64,000 bases of DNA from Umezawaea sp049997955 (GCA_049997955.1 JAEBDY010000005.1:62001-126000); one strand, 5' to 3'. Counted from the first letter of the stretch, positions 1-9,135 are shown. Program-made: numbers and translations. The notes: a model not told the origin generated them from the letters alone.

Positions 1-1298
1 GCCACGCGCAGCTCGGCCGTGCGGTGCCGGTCCATCCGCATCACGGTGATGCGCCAGCCGTCGACCCTGATCTCGTCCCCGACGTCGGGGATGCGGCCGA
101 GCCTGGCCATGACCAGCCCGGCCAGCGTCTCGTAGTCGCCATCGGGCATCCGGAACCTGGTGGCCTCGGCGACCTCGTCGTCGCGCAGCAGCCCGGACAC
201 CATCCAGCTCTCCTTGCCGAGCGGGCGGACCGGAGCGGCCTCGCCCCGGTCGTGCTCGTCGCGCACGTCGCCGAGGATCTCCTCGACCACGTCCTCCAGC
301 GTCACCATCCCGGCCGTGCCGCCGTACTCGTCGACGACGAGCGCGGTCTGCAACCCGGAGGCGCGCAGCCGGTCCAGCAGGGCGTCGCCCTCCAGGGTCT
401 CCGGCACGGTCTGCACCGGCCGGGTCAGCGCGGAGACCGGGGTGGTCGCGCGCTGGTTCACCGGAACGCTGAACGCCTGCTTGACGTGCACCATCCCCCG
501 GACCTCGTCCAGGTCGCCGTTGTGCACGGGGAACCGGGAGAAGCCGGTCGCGCGGGTCTTGGAGATCAGGTCCAGCACGGTCGCGTCCATCCGCAGGGCC
601 TCGACCTGCACGCGCGGCGTCATCAGCTCGCCGGCGGTGCGGTCGCCGAAGCGCAGCGACCGGTCGAGCAACGTCGCGGTGCCCTGGTCGAGCGTGCCGT
701 GCTCGGCGCTGGAGCGCACCAGCGCGCCCAGCTCCTCCGGCGACCGCGCCGACGCCAGCTCCTCGACCGGTTCGACGCCGAAGCGGCGCACCAGCCAGTT
801 CGCCGCGAGGTTCATGCCGCTGATCAGCCAGCGGAACATGTTGGAGAACGCCGCCTGGTAGCCGACGACCGCTCGCGCGGTCTCCATCGGCTTGGCGATG
901 GCGAGGTTCTTCGGCACGAGTTCGCCGAACACCATCGACACGGCCGTGGCCAGCGCCAGCGCGAACGCCAGGGCCAGCGGATCGGCCACCCCCGACGGCA
1001 CGCCGACCGCGGTCAGGCCGGGCTCGACCAGTTCCGCGATGGCGGGTTCGGCGATGTAGCCGGTGATCAGGGTGGTGATGGTGATGGCCAGCTGGGCGCC
1101 CGAGAGCTGGAAGGACAGCGTCTTGTGCGCCTTCTGGAGCTTCAGGGCCTTGGCATCGCCCACGACGGCGGCGTGGTTGTCCACGGTGCTGCGTTCGAGG
1201 GCGGTCAGGGAGAACTCGGCGGCGACCGCGGTGGCGGTGCCGATGGTGAGAGCGATGACGGCCAGCAGGCCGAGGACGCTCAGGAGGGTTCCGATCAC
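1..1298 (-). CDS. CNNM/CorC-type CBS-domain membrane protein (partial, C-terminus off left edge)
   Basis: Partial gene; the stop lies beyond base 1. The GTG start at 1298 follows a good ribosome site (GGAGG, 6 nt away). The N-terminal part is a hydrophobic DUF21/CNNM region (starts VIGTLLSVLGLLAVIALTIG) with several membrane segments and the motif GELVPKNLAI. A CBS pair follows (LMTPRVQV, VVDEYGGTAGMVTLEDVVEE), then the beginning of a CorC_HlyC transporter-associated domain. The family is annotated as hemolysin-like or as a Mg2+/Co2+ efflux component in the cytoplasmic membrane. That ion role comes from the family, not from this sequence. It has no obvious operon partner in the window. Confidence 0.85.
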   Translation of the reverse strand, partial: MIGTLLSVLGLLAVIALTIGTATAVAAEFSLTALERSTVDNHAAVVGDAKALKLQKAHKTLSFQLSGAQLAITITTLITGYIAEPAIAELVEPGLTAVGVPSGVADPLALAFALALATAVSMVFGELVPKNLAIAKPMETARAVVGYQAAFSNMFRWLISGMNLAANWLVRRFGVEPVEELASARSPEELGALVRSSAEHGTLDQGTATLLDRSLRFGDRTAGELMTPRVQVEALRMDATVLDLISKTRATGFSRFPVHNGDLDEVRGMVHVKQAFSVPVNQRATTPVSALTRPVQTVPETLEGDALLDRLRASGLQTALVVDEYGGTAGMVTLEDVVEEILGDVRDEHDRGEAAPVRPLGKESWMVSGLLRDDEVAEATRFRMPDGDYETLAGLVMARLGRIPDVGDEIRVDGWRITVMRMDRHRTAELRV

Positions 1299-1463
1299 CT
1301 GTCGCCTCCGGCGGAGGGCGGGATCGGACTGATGTGGCAGCCGGGTGTTCGACCCGGCTCAGTACTGAAGCCAGGTGACTGCGCGTCGCGCACGGAAGGA
1401 GTCACTCCTCGATGGGGTCTTGCAGGTGGAGACCGGATCGGTCCAGTTTAGAGGGTATGGCCG

Positions 1464-2504
1464 TCAGCGCAGTCCGGCGCCGGAGGGTGCTCGGGTGCTC
1501 GCTCTGAGCACCACCTCGCCCGCGACCTTGACCGTGCGGGCCTCGTCGGTGCCCTCGTCGAGCACGAGCCGCGCCGCCCGTTCGCCCAGCTCCTCCAGCG
1601 GCAGCCGCACGGTGCTCAACCCCGGCACCAGGTCCCGCAGCGTCGGGATGTCGTCGAACCCGGCCATCGACACGTCCTCCGGCACGCGGAGCCCGGCTTC
1701 GCGCAACGCGGCCATGGCGCCGAGCGCCATCACGTCGTTGACGGCGAACACGCAGGTCGCGCCGGTCTTGGCGGCCAGCAGCTCGGTCGCCGCGGCGTGG
1801 CCGCCGTCCCTGGTGAACGCGCCGGCGATCACCGACGACGCGGCCAGGTCGACCCCGCCGTCGGCCAGCCCGGCCTTGAACCCGGCGAGCCGGTCGCGCG
1901 CCACGACCAGGTTCGACGGCCCGGCCAGCACGGCGAACCGCTCGTGCCCCAGCGCCACCAGTTCCCGCGCCAGCGCGCGGGCGCCCGCCCGGTTCGACGG
2001 CACCACGGTGTCGGTGGGGATGCGGGCCTGCGAGACGCACGCCACCCGCCCGCCCTGCGCGGCGAAGGCCTCGACCTCGGCGGCGAGCCTGGCCGTGGAC
2101 GCCCGGTCCGTGGTGCGGCTGCCCGCGATCACGACGGCCCGCGCCCGGTGCGCGCGCAGCGTGTACAGCAGCTCGACCTCGCGCTCGGGGTCGCGGCCGG
2201 TGGTGCCGAGCACGACGACCAGCCCGGCCTCCTCGGCGACCCTGGTCACGCCCGCGGCGATGCTGGAGAAGTACGGGTCGGAGATGTCGTGCACGACGAG
2301 GCCGACGAGGACGCTGCTGTTGCGCGCCAGCGCTTGCGCCGCGGCGTTCGGCAGGTAGCCCAGCTCCTGCGCGGAGCCGACCACCCGGTCCCGCAACTCG
2401 TCGCTGACCTGCCGCGTGCTGCCGTTGAGCACGCGCGAGGCGGTCGCCAGCGACACCCCCGCGTGGCTCGCGACCTCCGCCAGCGTCACCTGCCTGGGAG
2501 TCAA
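1464..2504 (-). CDS. LacI-family transcriptional regulator
   Basis: The 346-aa protein begins with a LacI helix-turn-helix (VTLAEVASHAGVSLATASRVLNG region, residues about 6-28). A periplasmic-binding-protein-like sensor domain follows (LVGLVVHDISDPYFSSIAAGV, then FAVNDVMALGAMAALREAG and GFDDIPTLRDLVPGLSTVRLP). Length and domain order are normal for the family, which represses sugar catabolic genes until a sugar or sugar phosphate binds. No sugar gene is adjacent: the neighbours are a CBS protein and a beta-lactamase-like gene. It is the only LacI regulator in the window. The two LacI-type palindromes at 29.6 and 34.4 kb could be its targets, but at about 27-32 kb this is speculative. Confidence 0.9.
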   Translation of the reverse strand: MTPRQVTLAEVASHAGVSLATASRVLNGSTRQVSDELRDRVVGSAQELGYLPNAAAQALARNSSVLVGLVVHDISDPYFSSIAAGVTRVAEEAGLVVVLGTTGRDPEREVELLYTLRAHRARAVVIAGSRTTDRASTARLAAEVEAFAAQGGRVACVSQARIPTDTVVPSNRAGARALARELVALGHERFAVLAGPSNLVVARDRLAGFKAGLADGGVDLAASSVIAGAFTRDGGHAAATELLAAKTGATCVFAVNDVMALGAMAALREAGLRVPEDVSMAGFDDIPTLRDLVPGLSTVRLPLEELGERAARLVLDEGTDEARTVKVAGEVVLRASTRAPSGAGLR

Positions 2505-2607
2505 ACCCGTGCCTCCTCGTTAGCCTGCCCGGAGCCTAGTCGTCACCGACTCCGGACGCGGCACGGCGACCACCGGTCGAGCCTCCCCCGAGGGGCGGGG
2601 AGCGAAC

Positions 2608-2640
2608 GGGTCGGTCGTCGACGGCGGCGACGACCGACCC
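2608..2640 (-). terminator. hairpin terminator after beta-lactamase-like gene
   Basis: Perfect 13-bp stem: GGGTCGGTCGTCG at 2608-2620 pairs with 2628-2640 around a 7-nt loop. It sits about 40 bp past the stop codon of the leftward beta-lactamase-like gene and upstream of the lacI start. There is no T tract, as is usual for actinomycete intrinsic terminators. Confidence 0.5.
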
Positions 2641-2681
2641 TGTCCACAAGATGAGGAGCGCGCTCCCCACCGAGAAATACG

Positions 2682-3728
2682 TCAGGCCCCGGTCCAGGGC
2701 CGGTAGGCCTGCGAGCGGTAGGGCCTCGGGGCCGGGCAGGTGATCTGCCGGACCGAGTCGAACAGCGTGCGGCCGATCGCCGCGCGCGCCCGCAGAGCGG
2801 GGTGGTTGGTGCTGTAGTCGGCGTGGTTGACGGCGTTGTCACCGCGGAAGTCGCCGGACGCGAACAGCGCGTAGGTGATCACCGGCTTGCCGTTGGCGTC
2901 GAACACGATGCCCGCCTCGTTGCGGCCGTCCTCGAACCAGCCCGCCTTGGTCGCGACCTGGAGCCGCTCGTTCGACGTCAGCTCCAGCCGGACGCCGTCG
3001 GTGAACGACGTCAGCGACCGCAGGACCGTCAGCAGGTAGCCGGTCGACGCGGGCGTGAGCAGCTCCTCGTTGACCAGCTTGCGCAGCAGCGTGAACGTCT
3101 CGCGCGGCGTCGTCGTGCCGAGGTAGTACCGGTTCGGGTTGGCGACCGGCACGACCTGCGTGTGCGTGAAGCCCTTGCCGCGCAGGATCTCGTTGATCTC
3201 CAGCGCGGGCACGACCAGGCCGCACAGCCGCACGGCGGTGTTGTCCGACACGGTCAGCAGCGCCGCCAGCGCGTGACCGATGGTCACCGAGCTGGGGTAG
3301 GCGCCGTCGAGCCCGAAGATGCCGTCGGTGTCCTGGATGACGATGTCCGCCGTCACCTCGACCCGCTGGTCGAGCGTCAGCAGCCCGCGGTCCACCTTGT
3401 CCAGCACGGCGACCGCCACCGCGATCTTGTTGACGCTGTACGCCTCCACGACGGCGTCCGGCCGCTCCTCCACGGCCGACCGCACGGACCCGTCCGTGTT
3501 GGTCACGCCGATGTACGACGACCAGGTCCCCCGTGCCCTGCGCGTCTCCAGCCGGTACTTGCGGCCGATCTTGCGCCGCGCCACCTCGGCCGAGCGCGGG
3601 ATCACGGTCTCCAGTTCCGGCTCGGTGTCCACCTCGTCGGTCTGCGCCGCGGCCGTCGTCGTGCCCAGTACCGCCGATGCCGCCGCGGCCGACCCCAGGC
3701 CCAGTGCGAATCTGCGTGTGATGCCCAT
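2682..3728 (-). CDS. Exported class A beta-lactamase-like serine hydrolase
   Basis: The ATG at 3728 follows AGGTGGGGGAACACC and gives 348 aa. The N-terminus has a twin-arginine signal (MGITRRFALGLGSAAAASAV) ending in an Ala-rich cleavage region, so the protein is probably exported by Tat. Serine beta-lactamase/DD-peptidase motifs are visible: SVNK (SxxK-type, nucleophile Ser), SDN (VSDNTAV) and KAG in place of KTG near the C-terminus. The fold is that of class A beta-lactamases. A typical class A enzyme also carries an ExxxN omega-loop motif, which I could not place with confidence. It may be a true beta-lactamase or a related penicillin-interacting hydrolase. Confidence 0.8.
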   Translation of the reverse strand: MGITRRFALGLGSAAAASAVLGTTTAAAQTDEVDTEPELETVIPRSAEVARRKIGRKYRLETRRARGTWSSYIGVTNTDGSVRSAVEERPDAVVEAYSVNKIAVAVAVLDKVDRGLLTLDQRVEVTADIVIQDTDGIFGLDGAYPSSVTIGHALAALLTVSDNTAVRLCGLVVPALEINEILRGKGFTHTQVVPVANPNRYYLGTTTPRETFTLLRKLVNEELLTPASTGYLLTVLRSLTSFTDGVRLELTSNERLQVATKAGWFEDGRNEAGIVFDANGKPVITYALFASGDFRGDNAVNHADYSTNHPALRARAAIGRTLFDSVRQITCPAPRPYRSQAYRPWTGA

Positions 3729-3815
3729 GGTGTTCCCCCACCTGTTCGGACCAGTGGAGTGATCCAACCAGGTGTCGCTGTCGTCCCGCTGACGACTATG
3801 GGTAGCGTGCGCCTC

Positions 3816-4523
3816 ATGGGCGACTCGGTTTTCGTGATCACCGGCGCGTCCCGAGGGATCGGCGCGGCCACGGCGGAACTGGCGGCTGCGGCCGGGTACC
3901 GCCTGGTGCTGACCTCCCGGCACGCGGAGCAGCTGGTCAACGCGGGCACGCGGCTCGGCGGACCCGACCGGGTCTGGGCCGCCTCGTGCGACGTGACCTC
4001 CTGGCACGACCTGACGTTCCTGATGGAGCGCGTCGAGGCGGAGTGGGGCTCGATCGATGTCGTCTTCGCCAACGCGGGCTCCAGCGTCGACACGTCGTTC
4101 ACCACCGACGGCGGCGCCCCGCCCACCGAGTGGGCGGACATGGTGCTCACCAACGTCTGCGGCCCGGCCTACACCGCCAAGGCCGCCATGCCCGCCCTGA
4201 TGCGCAGCCGCGGCCACCTGGTGCTGACGGGCTCCGCGGCGGGCCGCGGCGTCCGCCCCGGCAACCTGTACTCGGCCACGAAGTGGGCGGTCACCGGCCT
4301 GGCGCAGAACATCCGCGCCGAGTGCGCGGACACCGGCGTCCGCGTGACCGTCGTCCAGCCGGGCCTGACCGACACCGGCGGCATCCCCGAATCCCGGGCG
4401 GCGGACCCGAAACTGGACCCGTCCGACGTCGGCCGCGCCGTGCTCTACGCCGTGTCGCAGCCGCCTTCGGTGGACGTGAACGAGATCGTCGTCCGACCTG
4501 CCGGCCAGGGTCCGGCCCGCTGA
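3816..4523 (+). CDS. Short-chain dehydrogenase/reductase (SDR)
   Basis: Classical SDR of about 235 aa. It has a Rossmann cofactor motif TGASRGIG at the N-terminus, NAG (FANAGSS), the catalytic Ser in VLTGSAAGR and the catalytic YSATK (YxxxK). The fold and NAD(P)-dependent oxidoreductase chemistry are clear; the substrate is not. Two in-frame ATGs exist (3798 and 3816) and neither has a strong ribosome site. 3816 was chosen because it puts the Rossmann strand at the usual place. It converges on the GGDEF gene with 25 bp between them. Confidence 0.85.
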   Translation: MGDSVFVITGASRGIGAATAELAAAAGYRLVLTSRHAEQLVNAGTRLGGPDRVWAASCDVTSWHDLTFLMERVEAEWGSIDVVFANAGSSVDTSFTTDGGAPPTEWADMVLTNVCGPAYTAKAAMPALMRSRGHLVLTGSAAGRGVRPGNLYSATKWAVTGLAQNIRAECADTGVRVTVVQPGLTDTGGIPESRAADPKLDPSDVGRAVLYAVSQPPSVDVNEIVVRPAGQGPAR

Positions 4524-4548
4524 CGAACGACCCGGAAGGCGGTCGGGG

Positions 4549-6147
4549 TCAGGTCAGCTCCGGGGTCGGGATCGAGCCGTGGACCACGACCATGCCCTTG
4601 CCTAATCGTTTCGCCGTGTACATGGCGGCGTCGGCCGAGCCGAGCATGTCGTCCGCTGTGATGACGTCGTCGTGGGCGGAGCGGTGGGCTATGCCCACGC
4701 TCGCGCACACGTCGTGCTCGTGGCCCTGGGTCCGGTGCGGGGTCTTGAGGGCGTCGAGGACGCGGTTGCCGATCTCGGACGGGTTCACGTCGCCGCTCTC
4801 CACCAGGACGCCGAACTCGTCGCCGCCCAGCCTGGCGACGGTGTCCTCGTCGCGCACGCAGAGCTGGAGCTTGGCCGCCACGATGCGGAGCACCGCGTCG
4901 CCCTCGGCGTGGCCGAAGTTGTCGTTGACGTCCTTGAAGCCGTCCACGTCGATGAAGGCGAGCACGACGGGTTCGCCGCGGCGCAGGGCGGCGGTGAGGC
5001 GTTCGCGGAACAGCTCGCGGTTCGCGACGCCGGTGAGCGGGTCGTGGAAGGCCTGGTGCCGCAGCTGTTCCCGGCTCTCGTGCAGCTGGTCGAGCAGGCG
5101 GGCGTTGTCGACCAGGGTGACCAGCTGGCGCACGATGACCAGCAGCATCACGCCGAGGCCGACGTAGATCTCGAACGGGTTGAAGTTCTCGCCGGTCGCG
5201 GTGCCGACCGCGATGAACAGGCCGGTGACCAGCAGCGGCAGGTAGGGCGCCAGCAGGTGCAGCAGCTCGCCGGACCGCATCCGCCGCGTCTCCCGCGCCG
5301 CGGGCCGCGGGCGGGTCCCGGTGGGGGCGAGCGAGCTGAGCAGCAGCAGGGCGGGGCAGGCCATGAAGCCCGCGTCCGCGATCGGCGGGATCGCGTCGGC
5401 GCCGTGGCTGACGAGCCACGCGAACATCCAGCCGGAGCACGACTGCGCCAGCGCCGCCAGCGCGATGAGCAGCATGGGGAGCGTGCGCACCGATCGGTGC
5501 GTCCACGACGTGACGAGCAGCCCCACCACCAGCACCAGGTAGGACGCCGGGTGGGTGACGACGGCGGCGAAGCCGGGGCCGGACACGGCCCACGCGTGCG
5601 CCATCGACTCCAGCGCGGACACCCAGGTGAGCACCAGCAGCGAGCCGACGACGATCAGACCGTCCAGCACCACCACGAGCTTGCCGCGGTGGTTGGGCGG
5701 CGAGTCGGCCGCGCCGTGCGCCAGCGACAGCACCGCTCCCAGTGCCAGCACGGGGGCCAGGATGAACCCGAGCGTCAGCAGGGAGCCCAGCACCAGCACC
5801 GGCGTCGCGATGAGGTCGATCGGCATCAGCGTGGACGAGGTCAGCGGGACGCCCAGGACCAACTGGCCCCAGATCCACGCCGCCAGTCCGGTCGCGAGGC
5901 TGGTCGTCGAGGCGACCATCCACAGCCGCCACCGGCGTTCGACGCCCTCCGCCCGCCGCGCGGACCGCCAGTACACGACGATCGCGGCGGTGGTGGCCGC
6001 CAACTGCCACGTCTTGTCCAGCGCCACGGAGGCCGAGTTCCCGAGGACCCCCGAGACCACGACCGCCACCAGGAGCACCAACAGCACCAGGGACACCAGA
6101 GCGGTGCGGAGGAAGGCTGTCCGGGTGCCGGTCCGTCTCAGTGTCAT
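4549..6147 (-). CDS. Membrane-anchored diguanylate cyclase (GGDEF)
   Basis: A 532-aa protein. The N-terminal half has many hydrophobic helices (about eight to ten membrane segments, residues 10-330). A linker follows (LLDQLHESREQLRHQAFHD), then a GGDEF domain at about residues 355-525. The active-site signature LGGDEFGV is intact. An RxxD inhibitory site (RDED) lies five residues before it, the spacing expected for product inhibition by c-di-GMP. The substrate-binding FIDVDGFKDVND segment is also intact, so an active c-di-GMP synthase is predicted. There is no EAL domain. What the membrane part senses cannot be told from the sequence. Divergent from ruvC. Confidence 0.9.
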   Translation of the reverse strand: MTLRRTGTRTAFLRTALVSLVLLVLLVAVVVSGVLGNSASVALDKTWQLAATTAAIVVYWRSARRAEGVERRWRLWMVASTTSLATGLAAWIWGQLVLGVPLTSSTLMPIDLIATPVLVLGSLLTLGFILAPVLALGAVLSLAHGAADSPPNHRGKLVVVLDGLIVVGSLLVLTWVSALESMAHAWAVSGPGFAAVVTHPASYLVLVVGLLVTSWTHRSVRTLPMLLIALAALAQSCSGWMFAWLVSHGADAIPPIADAGFMACPALLLLSSLAPTGTRPRPAARETRRMRSGELLHLLAPYLPLLVTGLFIAVGTATGENFNPFEIYVGLGVMLLVIVRQLVTLVDNARLLDQLHESREQLRHQAFHDPLTGVANRELFRERLTAALRRGEPVVLAFIDVDGFKDVNDNFGHAEGDAVLRIVAAKLQLCVRDEDTVARLGGDEFGVLVESGDVNPSEIGNRVLDALKTPHRTQGHEHDVCASVGIAHRSAHDDVITADDMLGSADAAMYTAKRLGKGMVVVHGSIPTPELT

Positions 6148-6307
6148 GGCCCCCGATTCGCGTGCCAGGGAAGCAAGAAGTGGATCAGTGGGACCGCGTC
6201 ACTCTAGTAAGTGCGGTGACTCAGTGTCGACCGCGAACCCTTCCGATGTCGCCGATCCGTGACTGTCGCGTGTCGTGGTCGGCCCGCCGCGGCGGACCCA
6301 CTAAAGT

Positions 6308-6323
6308 TCGAACGGATGTTCGT
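6308..6323 (+). promoter_or_regulatory. LexA/SOS box upstream of ruvC
   Basis: TCGAACGGATGTTCGT differs at one position from the actinobacterial/mycobacterial SOS box TCGAAC-N4-GTTCGA. It lies 18 bp upstream of the ruvC GTG, so LexA binding should repress the ruv operon until DNA damage. SOS control of ruvC is known in mycobacteria. Confidence 0.7.
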
Positions 6324-6341
6324 CTCGGTGGAGGGACCCCA

Positions 6342-6917
6342 GTGCGCGTGTTCGGCGTCGACCCAGGCCTGACCCGGTGCGGGTTCGGCGTCGTGGACGG
6401 CGGACCCGGCCGCGCGGTGAAGATCGTCGCCGTCGACGTGGTCCGCACGTCGGTGGACGACGAGCTCGCGATCCGGCTGCTGAACCTCGCCGACGCGGTG
6501 GAGGTCTGGCTGGACCGCTACCAGCCCGAGGTCGTCGCGATCGAACGGGTCTTCAGCCAGCACAACGTGCGCACCGCGATGGCCACCGCCCAGGCGGGCG
6601 GCGTGGTCGCGCTGGCCGCCGCGCGGCGGAACCTGCCCGTCATGTTCCACACGCCCAGCGAGGTCAAGGCCGCCGTGACGGGGTCGGGGCGGGCGGACAA
6701 GGCGCAGGTGACCACGATGGTCACCAAGCTGCTCGGACTGGTCGAGGCGCCGAAGCCCGCGGACGCGGCGGACGCGCTGGCGCTGGCCATCTGCCACATC
6801 TGGCGGGCTCCCATGCAGTCGCGGATGGCGCAGGCGCAGGCCAAGGCCGCCGAGATGGCCCGGACCCACAAGCTCAAGCTGGCGCAGGCCGCGAAAAACG
6901 GAGGTAGGACCAAGTGA
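6342..6917 (+). CDS. ruvC: Crossover junction endodeoxyribonuclease RuvC
   Basis: RuvC resolves Holliday junctions by paired nicking together with RuvAB in the cytoplasm. The 191-aa protein starts VRVFGVDPGLTRCGFGV, which includes the first catalytic Asp (GVDPG). It continues with the acidic residue of AIERVFSQHN and ends with the catalytic DAADALALAICH segment, so the active-site carboxylates are in place. The GTG at 6342 follows GTGGAGGGACCCCA. A longer in-frame reading extends upstream but would run through the SOS box. First gene of ruvCAB; its stop overlaps the ruvA start (GTGA). Confidence 0.97.
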   Translation: MRVFGVDPGLTRCGFGVVDGGPGRAVKIVAVDVVRTSVDDELAIRLLNLADAVEVWLDRYQPEVVAIERVFSQHNVRTAMATAQAGGVVALAAARRNLPVMFHTPSEVKAAVTGSGRADKAQVTTMVTKLLGLVEAPKPADAADALALAICHIWRAPMQSRMAQAQAKAAEMARTHKLKLAQAAKNGGRTK

Positions 6918-7504
6918 TTTCGTCGCTGCGTGGACAGGTGCTGTCCATCGGACTCGATCACGTGGTCGTGGAGGTCGGGGGAGTGGGCTTCGCCGTGCAG
7001 GCGACCCCCACGACGCTCGCGGGCCTGCGCCGCGGCGAGGAGGCGACGCTGTCGACCGCGCTGGTCGTGCGCGAGGACTCGTTGACCCTGTTCGGCTTCA
7101 CCGACTCCGACGCGCGCGAGCTGTTCGGCCTGCTGCAGACCGTGTCCGGCATCGGACCGAGGATCGCGCTGGCCACGCTGGCGGTGCTGGAACCGGACAA
7201 GCTGCGGGCCGCGCTCGCCGAGGGCGCCATCTCCGTGCTCACCCAGGTGCCCGGCATCGGCCGCAAGGGAGCCGAGCGGCTGATCATCGAACTGCGCGAC
7301 AAGGCAGGCCCGCTGCCGAGCGCCGACGGAGTCGCCGACGGCGCCCCGCAGGTGCGCGAGCAGGTCGTGGAAGCGCTGCTGGGCCTCGGGTTCCCGCTCA
7401 AGCAGGCCGAGACGACCGTGGACTCGGTCATCGCCGAGGACTCCGCGCAGACCACCCCGACCGTGCTCCGCCGTTCGCTCGCGGCGTTGGGGCGCAAGAA
7501 GTGA
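6914..7504 (+). CDS. ruvA: Holliday junction branch migration protein RuvA
   Basis: RuvA binds Holliday junctions as a tetramer and loads the RuvB motor. The 196-aa length is typical. It has an N-terminal OB-fold (MISSLRGQVLSIGLDHVVVEVGGVGF). Two helix-hairpin-helix motifs follow (LLQTVSGIGPRIAL and LTQVPGIGRKGAERLI), and the C-terminal domain that contacts RuvB ends ..RSLAALGRKK. The GTG start overlaps the ruvC stop by 4 nt, so translation is coupled. The acidic pin cannot be assigned without a structure. Confidence 0.97.
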   Translation: MISSLRGQVLSIGLDHVVVEVGGVGFAVQATPTTLAGLRRGEEATLSTALVVREDSLTLFGFTDSDARELFGLLQTVSGIGPRIALATLAVLEPDKLRAALAEGAISVLTQVPGIGRKGAERLIIELRDKAGPLPSADGVADGAPQVREQVVEALLGLGFPLKQAETTVDSVIAEDSAQTTPTVLRRSLAALGRKK

Positions 7505-7538
7505 ACCGCGCCGACGTGCTCTTCCCAGCGGAGGCGCC

Positions 7539-8564
7539 ATGAGCACCGAATTCGACCCCGACGATTCCGACGAGACCCTCTCGCCGCTGGTCATCCCGAC
7601 CGAGCGGGACGTCGAGGGAACGCTGCGGCCCAAGGACCTGACCGAGTTCGTCGGCCAGCTCAAGGTCCGCGAACAGCTGGAACTGGTGCTGCAGGGCGCG
7701 ATGCGCCGCGGCTCGCCCCCGGACCACGTGCTGCTGTCCGGTCCGCCCGGCCTCGGCAAGACCAGCCTCGCGATGATCATCGCGGCCGAGCTGGGCGCGT
7801 CGCTGCGGATCACCTCCGGTCCCGCGCTGGAACGGGCGGGCGACCTCGCCGCGATGCTGTCGAACCTCGTCGAGGGCGACGTGCTGTTCATCGACGAGAT
7901 CCACCGCATCGCCCGCCCGGCCGAGGAGATGCTGTACCTCGCGATGGAGGACTTCCGGGTGGACGTCGTCGTCGGCAAGGGGCCCGGCGCGACCAGCATC
8001 CCGCTGGACATCGCGCCGTTCACGCTGGTCGGCGCCACCACCCGGTCCGGTTCGCTGACCGGCCCGCTGCGCGACCGGTTCGGCTTCACCGGGCACATGG
8101 AGTTCTACACCGCCGACGAGCTGGACCACATCATCCGGCGCTCGGCGAAGATCCTCGGCGTCGACCTGAGGGAGGACGGCGCGCTGGAGATCGCGGGCCG
8201 GTCCCGCGGCACGCCCCGCATCGCGAACCGGCTGCTGCGCCGGGTCCGCGACTTCGCCGAGGTCCGCGCGGACGGCGTGGTGGACCTCCAGGTCGCCCGC
8301 GACGCGCTCGCCGTCTACGACGTGGACGAGCTTGGCCTGGACCGGCTGGACCGGGCCGTGCTCGGCGCGCTGGTGCGCTCGTTCGGCGGAGGCCCGGTGG
8401 GCGTCGCGACCCTCGCGGTCGCGGTCGGTGAGGAGGTGACCACGGTGGAGGAGGTGTGCGAGCCCTACCTGGTCAGGGCGGGCATGCTGGCGCGAACCCC
8501 CAGGGGACGCGTGGCCACCGACGCCGCCTGGACGCACCTGGGATTGCGACCACCCACGGCCTGA
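7539..8564 (+). CDS. ruvB: Holliday junction branch migration helicase RuvB
   Basis: A 341-aa AAA+ ATPase that drives branch migration on RuvA-bound junctions. Walker A is GPPGLGKTS, Walker B is VLFIDEIHR, sensor 1 is in TLVGATTRSG and the arginine finger region is GPLRDRFG. A winged-helix DNA-binding domain closes the protein (GGGPVGVATLAVAVGEE... RTPRGRVAT). It lies 34 bp after ruvA, with a GGAGG-type ribosome site (GCGGAGGCGCC) just before the ATG. Normal length and motifs. Confidence 0.97.
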   Translation: MSTEFDPDDSDETLSPLVIPTERDVEGTLRPKDLTEFVGQLKVREQLELVLQGAMRRGSPPDHVLLSGPPGLGKTSLAMIIAAELGASLRITSGPALERAGDLAAMLSNLVEGDVLFIDEIHRIARPAEEMLYLAMEDFRVDVVVGKGPGATSIPLDIAPFTLVGATTRSGSLTGPLRDRFGFTGHMEFYTADELDHIIRRSAKILGVDLREDGALEIAGRSRGTPRIANRLLRRVRDFAEVRADGVVDLQVARDALAVYDVDELGLDRLDRAVLGALVRSFGGGPVGVATLAVAVGEEVTTVEEVCEPYLVRAGMLARTPRGRVATDAAWTHLGLRPPTA

Positions 8565-8659
8565 CGAGTGATCGGGTTTGTTTACCTGGCACAATCGCCG
8601 GTGGCACCCAGAGATATCGGACGTTCCGGACACCTAGCGGACGTTCGTCCGAACGGAGA

Positions 8660-9043
8660 ATGATGAACCTTTCGTCCCTGATGTTCCCGTTGCTGCTGGT
8701 GCTGCTCGCCGTGCCGCTGTTCCTCAGCGCTCGCAAGCAGAAGCGCGCGGCAGCCGAGCAGCAGCAGCTCCTGGCCTCGCTGGAGCCGGGTGACCGCGTG
8801 ATGACCACCTCCGGTCTCTACGCGACGGTCGCCGACGCCACCGACGACAGCACGATCGACCTGGAGATCGCCGACGGCGTCGTCACGACCTGGCTGCGCC
8901 AGGCGGTGCGCGAGAAGGTCGCCGTGACCGACGACCTCGACGAGTACGAGGACGACGAGGAAGAAGACGCCGTCGTCGACGAGGTCGCCCCGGCGACCGC
9001 CGCGGAGATCGCCCCGCCGCTGGAGCACAACACCAAGAAGTGA
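8660..9043 (+). CDS. yajC: Preprotein translocase subunit YajC
   Basis: A small (127 aa) inner-membrane accessory subunit of the SecDF-YajC complex. One N-terminal membrane helix (LMFPLLLVLLAVPLFLSARK) is followed by the conserved KQKRAAAEQQQLLASLEPGDRVMTTSGLYATV region and an acidic C-terminal tail rich in Asp/Glu. The start lies in ATGATG (8660/8663) after CGGAGA; either Met is possible. It precedes secD and secF, as in most actinobacteria. Confidence 0.93.
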   Translation: MMNLSSLMFPLLLVLLAVPLFLSARKQKRAAAEQQQLLASLEPGDRVMTTSGLYATVADATDDSTIDLEIADGVVTTWLRQAVREKVAVTDDLDEYEDDEEEDAVVDEVAPATAAEIAPPLEHNTKK

Positions 9044-9135
9044 GCGCCGTGTGGCGCGTCGGTCCGCGGTTGGCAACGGTCAAATCTGCCAACTGCGGGC
9101 AGTGACGTCCAGCTCACACGACGCGGGGTACGCTG

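Noticed and set aside
1339..1359. AGCCGGGT-GTTCG-ACCCGGCT hairpin resembling a tRNA T-arm
   Set aside because: Loop spacing does not fit TTCRANY in a 7-nt T loop, and no acceptor, D or anticodon arms are nearby.
24..1451. Long rightward open reading frames over the first 1.4 kb
   Set aside because: Sequence is Arg/Gly/His-rich antisense of the CNNM/CBS gene; the minus strand shows membrane helices, CBS motifs and a ribosome site.
8643..8654. GTTCG-TC-CGAAC upstream of yajC as an SOS box
   Set aside because: Half-sites are in the inverse order and wrong spacing compared with CGAAC-N4-GTTCG.
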